NCBI GenBank assembly: GCA_003566215.1
Contig: PXEJ01000224.1
Location: 1 to 5,730, forward strand
DNA length: 5,730 nucleotides
Direction of reading: 5' to 3'
Source: Cyanobacteria bacterium T3Sed10_376R1m
GTDB lineage: Bacteria; Cyanobacteriota; Cyanobacteriia; Cyanobacteriales; Cyanobacteriaceae
How positions within the stretch are numbered: the stretch's first letter is position 1; each line of letters opens with the position of its first letter. Position numbers and translations under genes: made by a program. This document shows, one piece after another, positions 1-5,730 of the stretch. The notes beneath the pieces were generated by a model that ran no database searches, was not told the origin of the DNA, and saw only the letters and a program-made list of their open reading frames with translations.

Positions 1-713
1 AAGGACCTAGAAAAGGAAAGCTAGGAAGCCAAGACACAACCTTCATTGCCCCTAACTTGATGTGGCACGACTTAACATCAAAACAATTTGGACGCACAAT
101 GACAGTGGTTTATGCCACACCTATTAGTAAAGGAAAATGTCGTTTATTTGCCCGTTTTCCCTTCCAATTTTCCTCAAAAATACCACAATTTTTTATAAAA
201 TTAACTCCCCGTTGGTATTCCCATCTAAATCAAAATGCAATTCTTGAAGATGATCAAATATTTTTACATTATCAAGAACATTATTTAGAAAAATTACGAA
301 GTAGTAAAAACTATGCCCAAACCTGCTATTTAGCCACTAAAGCAGATTTATATGTAAGTGAATTTAGACAATGGATTGATAAATATAATGCTCAATTATT
401 TCCCGATCAAAAATTACCAGAAAGCCCCAATAATGAAAATTTACTAGAACGTTATCATTCCCATACAAAAAAATGTGCTGTCTGTAGTCAAGCTTTAGCT
501 AATATAAAAAAAATAAGATTATTATTAATAATAATTTCCGTAGTACTTTGGTCTCTAGCTCCAATAGTTACCATTAACTTAGACTTATTCCCTCAGTTTA
601 CAGTAACTACTTTTAGTATTATTAGTATAGTTAATATTTTTATTTATCTATGGTTAGGAAAAATAGAAACTAAGTTTTATCAAGGACAAACAGTGGCTCC
701 TCGTAACCTATAA
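1..713 (+). CDS. PaO/Lls1-like Rieske (2Fe-2S) oxygenase, C-terminal part (5' end outside window)
   Basis: The reading frame (first full codon at 3) is open to the left edge and stops at TAA 711-713, giving about 236 C-terminal residues. TTG at 57 and ATG at 60 are internal codons, since recognisable family sequence (FIAPNLMMWHDL) already begins before them. The stretch GRTMTVVYATP, followed by a basic-aromatic segment, resembles the catalytic-domain end of pheophorbide a oxygenase-like Rieske non-haem iron oxygenases (PaO, Tic55, Lls1, Ptc52). The CxxC motif typical of that group's C-terminus is present (Cys codons 474-476 and 483-485, KKCAVCSQ). Two hydrophobic segments follow (about 510-575 and 600-655) and probably anchor the protein in a membrane, by analogy the thylakoid or plasma membrane. 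The Rieske cluster ligands and the mononuclear iron ligands would lie upstream, so the substrate cannot be inferred; chlorophyll-breakdown products are known for plant PaO only. Family call good, exact function open. Confidence 0.8.
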   Translation, partial: GPRKGKLGSQDTTFIAPNLMWHDLTSKQFGRTMTVVYATPISKGKCRLFARFPFQFSSKIPQFFIKLTPRWYSHLNQNAILEDDQIFLHYQEHYLEKLRSSKNYAQTCYLATKADLYVSEFRQWIDKYNAQLFPDQKLPESPNNENLLERYHSHTKKCAVCSQALANIKKIRLLLIIISVVLWSLAPIVTINLDLFPQFTVTTFSIISIVNIFIYLWLGKIETKFYQGQTVAPRNL

Positions 714-772
714 TGCCTAGACTTAAAATTATTTGAGATGGACAAATTGAGTTATCTTGATTCTTAATAAAT

Positions 773-873
773 TTCCTGTTAATCTATCTCAAAATTAAAT
801 ATTTTTAAAAAAACTAGATCAAATCAGCATTATCTGATTATTATTAACAGTGGGACAATCATATTAACAGGAA
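773..873 (+). promoter_or_regulatory. Leader of the small gene with inverted and direct repeats covering the start region
   Basis: TTCCTGTTAAT at 773-783 is the exact reverse complement of ATTAACAGGAA at 863-873, which contains the AGGA just before the ATG and the first base of that ATG. A further direct copy, TATTAACAG at 842-850, repeats 862-870 with a 20-base period and could compete for the same left arm. Between them, AATCAG 822-827 and CTGATT 834-839 form a perfect 6-bp hairpin with a 6-base loop. If transcription starts upstream of 773, base pairing could hide the ribosome-binding region; alternatively the repeated ATTAACAG boxes could be protein-binding sites. The repeats are seen directly; the regulatory role is inference. 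No convincing -35/-10 pair was found in 714-872. Confidence 0.3.
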
Positions 874-1181
874 TGGAAAATCAAGAACTTAAAGATCAAG
901 AATTACAAAGTAAATTAGAATCCATTAATCAGGATATAGTCGAGTTAGTAGCAAGTTGTGATGGTGATTGCTTAAAAATTTTACATATTTTAAAAGAATT
1001 AGAAACGACTCATCGTGAGATAAACGACAAATTCTTGTCCCCTTCTTTACCGACTAATCGTCATCGTCTTTATCTTCTAGTAAAACACATGGAAGAAGTT
1101 GGGGGATGGCCTTATATTCCTAGAATGAGGCTAAGAAGCTTTTGCGAAAATTTATTATCCGAAGAAAACAATATTAGTTAA
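873..1181 (+). CDS. Small hydrophilic protein of unknown function (102 aa)
   Basis: I cannot assign a named family. The product is 102 residues, highly charged, with no signal peptide or membrane segment. Residues 1-50 (many E, K, L, Q) look like one or two amphipathic helices with a central CDGDC motif (Cys 29 and Cys 33). The C-terminal half reads RHRLYLLVKHMEEVGGWPYIPRMRLRSFCENLL, whose Gly-Gly-Trp-Pro-Tyr turn between helices looks like a conserved domain core rather than a chance frame. ATG 873 is preferred: the frame is open upstream to a TAA at 780-782 but offers no other ATG, GTG or TTG. AGGA lies immediately before the ATG, closer than a working Shine-Dalgarno spacing, so initiation may not depend on it. 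It follows the oxygenase gene by 159 bases, so separate transcription is plausible, and it ends 29 bases from the 3' end of the opposing tRNA gene. The coding call is fairly sure; the function is unknown. Confidence 0.75.
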   Translation: MENQELKDQELQSKLESINQDIVELVASCDGDCLKILHILKELETTHREINDKFLSPSLPTNRHRLYLLVKHMEEVGGWPYIPRMRLRSFCENLLSEENNIS

Positions 1182-1210
1182 AATTATTGTCGATAAAGCA
1201 TTAGATTGAA

Positions 1211-1283
1211 CGAGTACGGAGGGAATCGAACCCCCGACACCCAGAACCGGAATCTGGTGCTCTATCCCCTGAGCTACGCACCC
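1211..1283 (-). tRNA. tRNA-Arg (anticodon CCG)
   Basis: Read on the minus strand, the 73 bases fold into a full cloverleaf. The acceptor stem GGGTGCG/CGTACTC has two G-U pairs and the discriminator base is G. The D arm is GCTC-AGGGGATA-GAGC. The anticodon arm is CCAGA-TTCCGGT-TCTGG. The variable loop has five bases, and the T arm is GGGGG-TTCGATT-CCCTC. The anticodon CCG (window 1248-1250 read in reverse) decodes the arginine codon CGG. The 3' CCA is not encoded (the next bases are TTC), so it must be added enzymatically, as is usual for cyanobacterial tRNAs. The gene lies 76 bases downstream of the kinase stop on the same strand. The A/T-rich spacer holds TATCTT- and TATTAT-like -10 candidates but no good -35, so both an own promoter and read-through from the kinase remain possible. 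Confidence 0.97.
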
Positions 1284-1359
1284 ATAATATAATAAGATAA
1301 CATTTTTTGTCTCAGTTTACTTAACCTATTCACCTAATTATTTTTTCACAACTACTTAT

Positions 1360-4300
1360 TTATTCTGGGGTAGGGAAATTTATATATTTTGTTACCATAG
1401 CCAGAAATTTATCTGGGACAATAGGTTTACTTAAATAATCATCCATACCCATTTGTAAACATTTTTCCTTTTCTCCTTTAACAGTACCAGCCGTCAAAGC
1501 GATTATGGGAGTGTGGTGAATAGATTCCTCCTCTAGTTGTCGAATTGCTTTTGTTGCTTCATAACCACTCATAACGGGCATTTGTATGTCCATTAAAATC
1601 AAATCAGGACGATTTTCTTGATATTGTCTAACGGCTTCTTCACCATTAATGGCAAATATAATTTTCCCATTGGGTAATATTTTTTTTACGAGAATGTTTG
1701 TTAAAGTTAAATTAACTCGATTATCCTCAACTATTAAGATAGTACTATCACAACAGGCAATTTTTTTATAAGTTACATTTTTAACAGTTGACAAATTACT
1801 TTTTTGTTTTATCTCAAGAGTCGATAAAATTTGAAATAACTTATCAATAGTAATTGGTTTATTTTGCTGACTTTGAATATCTAACTTTTTACAGGCTATA
1901 TTAATTTCTTGATCATTGGCAAAACTGTGTAACAAAATAATAGGTAATTTACAAGCTGAAATTCCTAAATTTTGTCTAATTTCTTTAATTATATTTAAAC
2001 CATCCGTATCTTCTAAACTATAGTCAATAATTGCCCCTTGATAAGAAGAGTGATATTTTGTAACTATTTCCAGTGCTGATTTTCCACTATAACTAATATC
2101 ACTATGAATATTGTTCAAAGACAACATTTTTTGTAAAATATTACAATTATTCTTATTATCATCTACTATTAAAATTTTCTTGATTTTATCTAAACCTTCA
2201 TATCTTATTTTTTCTCCCGTTTGTGTGTTAACTTTGAGACGAAAATAAAAATAGCTTCCTTTATTTAATTCACTTATTACCTCTAATTCACTTCCCATTA
2301 AAGCTAATAATTTATTAGAAATTGTCAAACCTAAACCAGTTCCACCATATTTACGAGTTACCGATTCATCTTCTTGAGAAAAAGCTTGAAAAATTTTATT
2401 TTGTTTTTCCGCAGATATACCCATACCAGTATCCCTTACCGAAATTTCAATCTCTGATATGGGATAGTTTTTATCAAGAAAATTTATATTGTCATCGCCT
2501 TTTTTATTTTCAACTTCTTTTGGTTGATTGACAACTGTAATTTTTAATTCGATTTCTCCTTGTTGTGTAAATTTAACAGCATTTCCCAATAAGTTAATTA
2601 ATATTTGTTTAACTCTTACATCATCTAACCAAACAAATCGAGGGACATCTGGGGAAATATTCAACAATAATTCAAGATTTTTTTCTGATGTTTTGAAACG
2701 AATTATATTTATAACCTCTGTAGCTAAATTCCAAATATCAGTTTTTTGCAAAGATAGCTCTAATCTTCCCGCTTCAATTTTAGAAAAGTCTAAAATGTCA
2801 TTAATTAAATCTAATAACATATTAGCTGATTGATGAACTAAAGTTAGATATTTTTCTTGAGTATAATTTAATTTTGTATCTAATAATAGTTCAGAAAAAC
2901 CAATAACACCATTTAAAGGAGTTCTAATTTCATGACTCATATTCGCTAAGAATTCTGATTTAGCAAAATTGGCTAATTCTGCTTGTTGTTTTGCCTTAGA
3001 AAGATTTTCTTCTAAATCCTTTCTTTGGATTGCACTAGCTATACTATCTGCAAAACTAGATAATAAACTAACCTCTCCCTCCGTCCATGTTTTTTCATTG
3101 TGACAATCATCAAAGCCAATAATTCCAATGGTTTTTTTATTACAAACAATAGGAATATAAACAAAAGATTTAATATTCTCTTGTGTTAAAAATGATTTAA
3201 AAGTTACCTTATCACTCAGATTATTGGTAATAGCTTGAAAACATTTTTTATCAATAATTATTGTAGCGGCTTCTAGGAAAGATGATTCGGGAATATTTTG
3301 CAATGGAGAATAATTAATTAAAGGTTTTCTGCCATCAATATGGTACTGGTATTTACTATGAAATAATATTTCTGGTTGACCATATTCTATTTCTAAATAA
3401 TAGGCTTGATCTGCTTCTATGGCATTACATAACACTGTAATACATTGTGCGATCGCACTTTCTACCTCTTTATTGACTAATAACTCTTTTGTTGCTTGGG
3501 AAATAGCAGACAGCATTATTTCTTTTTGTTGCAAATCTTGATTAGCTTGTTCTAATTTTTTCTCAGTTTTTTTCTGCTCATTTATATCAAAAAGTATCCC
3601 TTCCATATACAAAAAATTCCCTTCTTGATTATAAATTCCCTTACCTTTTTCAGATACCCAAATTATTTCCCCATCAATAGTTCTTATTTGATATTGAAGT
3701 TCATAATTAACTTTTTTATCTAAAGCTTTATTTATTGTTGTACGAACATAATTAATATAACGAGAATCAGTAATTGCCGCCAGATTAATTTTATTTTCAA
3801 GAAAATCTGTAGTTTTATAACCCGTTAATCGTTCAATTTCATCACTAATAAAAAGTATCGTATATGGCTCATCATTTAGACACTGATATACCACTCCTGA
3901 CATATTAGAAAGTATATTTTTTACTTTATTTTCACTCTCTGCCAAAGCAATTTTGATTAATTGACTATCAGTAATATCAGTAATAATTCCATCAATGCGA
4001 ATAATCTCTCCCCGTTCATTTTTGATTTGTTTAGACTTATTAGAAATCCATTTTACTTCACCATTAGGAGTAATAATTCGGTATTCAGAACTACTATAAC
4101 CTTTAGTATCAAGCTCGTTTAAAATAACTTCAATTATCTCCCTGTCTTCTGGGTGAATAACTTTATGCCAAATAGAATTATCCTTTAACCATTCCTCATA
4201 AGAAATACCATAAACATTTTCGACTGAAGGACTAATATATAATATTTTTTGATCAGGATAAGTTACAGACCAAACCACTTCATTTAATGAACCCAAAATA

Positions 4301-5490
4301 CTCTGTAACTTATTCTTTGTTTCTCTTAATTCATTTTGTGTTGTTTGATAGTCAGTAAAATCCGTTTGTGAACCGAACCAAAACCAATCACCATTTTTAT
4401 TTTGATGAGGTTTGGATTGAAAATTCATCCAATGCACTTTATCGTTAATAATTAACCTTACGGCTTCATTAAAAATAGATTTTTCCTCAAGAGTCTTAAC
4501 ATTCTTTGCCATAAACTCTTGTCTATCTTCAGGATGAATAAGATTTATTAAAAATTGAGGATTAGATAAAATATCTTGCTCATTTAAATTATTAATTTGG
4601 CACCAAGAAGGACTAACATAATGAAAACAAAGATCTTCTCCTATTTTGTAAATTCCTATGGGAATTATTGACACCAATTCGTTAAACTCTGCTGTTTTTT
4701 CTAATAAAGCAATTTGATTTCTTTTTTGCTTATCCACATCTTGACAAAATCCATAAAGTCTTTTACAGACTCCATCTATAAACTCGGATTTAATAACTCC
4801 CTTAACCCATTTTTCTCTTCCTTTTCTAGTTTTTAATTCTGCTTCAAAACTACTATCAATCCCAAAATTAAACGCATTATTTATTGCCTCAGCAACTTTT
4901 TCTCTATTTTCTCCTTCTTTATAAAAGCTAATAATTTCTTCTAAACTAAGTTGATAATGTAAGGGTAAGTCATGGATGACTAAAATCATTTCATCCCATT
5001 TTACTTGGTGGGTTTCAAAATTTATTTCCCATCCTCCTACCTTAGCTAAATAACTTGTTTGATTTAAAAAGAATTTTGTTTGATTCAGTTCAATTTCTAT
5101 CTCTCTTTTTTCAGTAATATCTTTTGCCATTCCATAGATAAAACCTTGATCTATTGTGAATTTCCATTCCATGTAGCGATAACTACCGTCTCGATGACGA
5201 CAACGATTCTCACAAAAATGGATGATTTGATTATTTTTTAGTTCATTAATAACCACTAAAGTCGATTCAACGTCTTTTAGATGAATTAAATCTAAAAATG
5301 AAGTTCCTTCTAATTCTTCCGGTTTATATCCTAAGACTGATTCCGATGCTAGATTGACTTGAATAAAATACCCTTCTAAATTCACAATACACAATAAATC
5401 TGATGCTAAAGAAAAAAAAGGTTGAAAATTTTTCTCTTTAATTGTGTGCGAATAATTTTTTTTTCCTTGGTTTACCTGTTCACCAGTCAT
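1360..5490 (-). CDS. Multi-sensor hybrid histidine kinase (5 PAS, GAF, HisKA, HATPase, 2 receiver domains)
   Basis: From ATG 5490 the product is 1376 residues. No membrane segment or signal peptide is visible, so it is probably cytoplasmic. Approximate order: PAS1 22-125, PAS2 137-252, PAS3 265-383, PAS4 390-510, PAS5 518-640 (several with the PAC-type end D-I-T), short coiled-coil linker, GAF 663-823, HisKA 837-907, HATPase 951-1087, REC1 1104-1223, REC2 1250-1370. The phospho-accepting His is 853 in SHEIRTPLNG. ATP-binding boxes are present: N box with Asn 970, DTGMGI from 1020, GGTGLGL from 1049. REC1 keeps Asp 1110/1111, Asp 1156, Ser 1189 and Lys 1211. REC2 keeps Glu 1255/Asp 1256, Asp 1301, Thr 1333 and Lys 1355. 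All catalytic parts therefore look intact. By family knowledge it autophosphorylates on His and passes phosphate to its receivers; the signal is unknown. There is no HPt domain and no partner gene beside it. An in-frame TTG at 5505 would add five residues; neither start has a strong ribosome-binding site, and ATG is preferred because the extra residues add no domain. Confidence 0.95.
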   Translation of the reverse strand: MTGEQVNQGKKNYSHTIKEKNFQPFFSLASDLLCIVNLEGYFIQVNLASESVLGYKPEELEGTSFLDLIHLKDVESTLVVINELKNNQIIHFCENRCRHRDGSYRYMEWKFTIDQGFIYGMAKDITEKREIEIELNQTKFFLNQTSYLAKVGGWEINFETHQVKWDEMILVIHDLPLHYQLSLEEIISFYKEGENREKVAEAINNAFNFGIDSSFEAELKTRKGREKWVKGVIKSEFIDGVCKRLYGFCQDVDKQKRNQIALLEKTAEFNELVSIIPIGIYKIGEDLCFHYVSPSWCQINNLNEQDILSNPQFLINLIHPEDRQEFMAKNVKTLEEKSIFNEAVRLIINDKVHWMNFQSKPHQNKNGDWFWFGSQTDFTDYQTTQNELRETKNKLQSILGSLNEVVWSVTYPDQKILYISPSVENVYGISYEEWLKDNSIWHKVIHPEDREIIEVILNELDTKGYSSSEYRIITPNGEVKWISNKSKQIKNERGEIIRIDGIITDITDSQLIKIALAESENKVKNILSNMSGVVYQCLNDEPYTILFISDEIERLTGYKTTDFLENKINLAAITDSRYINYVRTTINKALDKKVNYELQYQIRTIDGEIIWVSEKGKGIYNQEGNFLYMEGILFDINEQKKTEKKLEQANQDLQQKEIMLSAISQATKELLVNKEVESAIAQCITVLCNAIEADQAYYLEIEYGQPEILFHSKYQYHIDGRKPLINYSPLQNIPESSFLEAATIIIDKKCFQAITNNLSDKVTFKSFLTQENIKSFVYIPIVCNKKTIGIIGFDDCHNEKTWTEGEVSLLSSFADSIASAIQRKDLEENLSKAKQQAELANFAKSEFLANMSHEIRTPLNGVIGFSELLLDTKLNYTQEKYLTLVHQSANMLLDLINDILDFSKIEAGRLELSLQKTDIWNLATEVINIIRFKTSEKNLELLLNISPDVPRFVWLDDVRVKQILINLLGNAVKFTQQGEIELKITVVNQPKEVENKKGDDNINFLDKNYPISEIEISVRDTGMGISAEKQNKIFQAFSQEDESVTRKYGGTGLGLTISNKLLALMGSELEVISELNKGSYFYFRLKVNTQTGEKIRYEGLDKIKKILIVDDNKNNCNILQKMLSLNNIHSDISYSGKSALEIVTKYHSSYQGAIIDYSLEDTDGLNIIKEIRQNLGISACKLPIILLHSFANDQEINIACKKLDIQSQQNKPITIDKLFQILSTLEIKQKSNLSTVKNVTYKKIACCDSTILIVEDNRVNLTLTNILVKKILPNGKIIFAINGEEAVRQYQENRPDLILMDIQMPVMSGYEATKAIRQLEEESIHHTPIIALTAGTVKGEKEKCLQMGMDDYLSKPIVPDKFLAMVTKYINFPTPE
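3447..3458. repeat. HIP1 element inside a 12-base palindrome
   Basis: GTGCGATCGCAC is a perfect palindrome containing the octamer GCGATCGC at 3449-3456. HIP1 is highly over-represented in many cyanobacterial genomes, so it supports the host assignment. Here it lies within the GAF-encoding part of the kinase gene and is simply read as codons. One copy in 5.7 kb is modest and does not suggest a special local function. Confidence 0.85.
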
Positions 5491-5580
5491 TATTTCTTGA
5501 GTCAATAACCGTATATGTAATATTCTAATCTACTTTTATTTTCTTCCTATACAATCTCTTTTAAGCTTAGGGAATTTAGT

Positions 5581-5730
5581 TTATAAAGATTCGATGGCTT
5601 TTTTTTCTGCTTGAGTTAATTCTCTTGTCTCTCCCACACTCAATCCATCTATACTTAAGGTCATTTTAGATGTAAGGATAATCCCTCTTCTAACTAACCG
5701 GAGAGTAGGATGATTTACTGCCGCCGTCAT
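5581..5730 (-). CDS. RsuA/RluE-type rRNA pseudouridine synthase, C-terminal end (continues past right edge)
   Basis: The last 49 codons and TAA stop (5583-5581) of a minus-strand gene are present. The fragment begins MTAAVNHPTLRLVRRGI and has VGETRELTQAE near its end. This matches the C-terminal pattern of the RsuA/RluB/RluE family, normally RQVRRMTA-x(3)-HPTLRLxR followed by an x-PGExRxLT element. The Met at the window edge is therefore most likely the internal Met of that motif and not the start codon. These enzymes isomerise a specific uridine of ribosomal RNA to pseudouridine; the catalytic Asp and the S4 domain would be upstream, outside the window. Which rRNA position it modifies cannot be told from this piece. 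It is followed on the same strand by the kinase after 90 bases (75 if the TTG start is used). No clear terminator hairpin lies between them, so co-transcription is possible. Confidence 0.85.
   Translation of the reverse strand: MTAAVNHPTLRLVRRGIILTSKMTLSIDGLSVGETRELTQAEKKAIESL

Noticed and set aside
57..713. A complete 218-residue protein starting at TTG 57 or ATG 60
   Set aside because: The frame is open to the window edge and recognisable family sequence begins before these codons, so this is the tail of a longer oxygenase gene.
1211..1283. tRNA-Arg as an integration site of a mobile element
   Set aside because: No second copy of the tRNA 3' end, no integrase and no transposase is present in the window; the neighbours look like normal chromosomal genes.
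2322..2531. Plus-strand open frame of 69 codons antisense to the kinase
   Set aside because: It lies opposite the highly conserved ATP-binding region of the kinase, has low-complexity aromatic-rich composition and no ribosome-binding site; it is a shadow of the real gene.
2528..2833. Plus-strand open frame of 101 codons antisense to the kinase
   Set aside because: It is opposite the HisKA/HATPase coding region, where codon bias on the other strand creates open frames; its translation shows no domain-like pattern.
3080..3110. Cys-His pair in the kinase GAF domain as a possible bilin attachment site (phytochrome-like)
   Set aside because: The pair sits in GFDDCHNEKTW, a common segment of non-bilin GAF domains near their end, and not at the phytochrome chromophore position; no bilin-binding motif is visible.
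5506..5580. Promoter for the kinase or terminator for the pseudouridine synthase in the 75-base spacer
   Set aside because: TTGTAT and TAGAAT elements occur but with about 21 bases between them, and the TAAGCTTA palindrome lacks a stable stem and T-run; neither is strong enough to annotate.
5581..5730. A complete 49-residue small protein starting with the ATG at the right edge
   Set aside because: The Met falls in the conserved RRMTA-HPTLRL motif of RsuA/RluE pseudouridine synthases, so it is an internal residue of a truncated gene.

Overview
The window looks like ordinary chromosome from an AT-rich cyanobacterium. Three things point that way: strong A/T bias in coding and non-coding DNA, one copy of the cyanobacterial HIP1 octamer GCGATCGC inside the long kinase gene, and the C-terminal part of a Rieske oxygenase resembling the PaO/Lls1 group common in cyanobacteria and plastids. 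The type suggested is a low-GC unicellular form such as Cyanobacterium or Geminocystis. The genus is an inference from base composition and gene style only.

Layout, left to right. (1) Positions 1-713, plus strand: the 3' part of a PaO-like Rieske oxygenase; its reading frame runs off the left edge. (2) Positions 714-872: a 159-base leader without a gene, carrying an 11-base inverted repeat whose right arm covers the AGGA and first base of the next start codon. (3) Positions 873-1181, plus strand: a small protein of unknown function (102 residues). (4) Positions 1211-1283, minus strand: tRNA-Arg(CCG), convergent with the small gene. (5) Positions 1360-5490, minus strand: a soluble multi-sensor hybrid histidine kinase with five PAS domains, a GAF domain, HisKA, HATPase and two receiver domains. 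(6) Positions 5581-5730, minus strand: the last 49 codons of an RsuA/RluE-type rRNA pseudouridine synthase that continues past the right edge.

The plus-strand pair (oxygenase, small gene) converges on the minus-strand series (pseudouridine synthase, kinase, tRNA). The neighbours do not form an obvious pathway. The kinase has no response-regulator or HPt gene beside it, so its partner must lie elsewhere. I see no mobile element, CRISPR array or new multi-gene system. The points most worth a second look are the paired leader in front of the small gene, the small gene itself, and the kinase's two intact receivers without an HPt domain.
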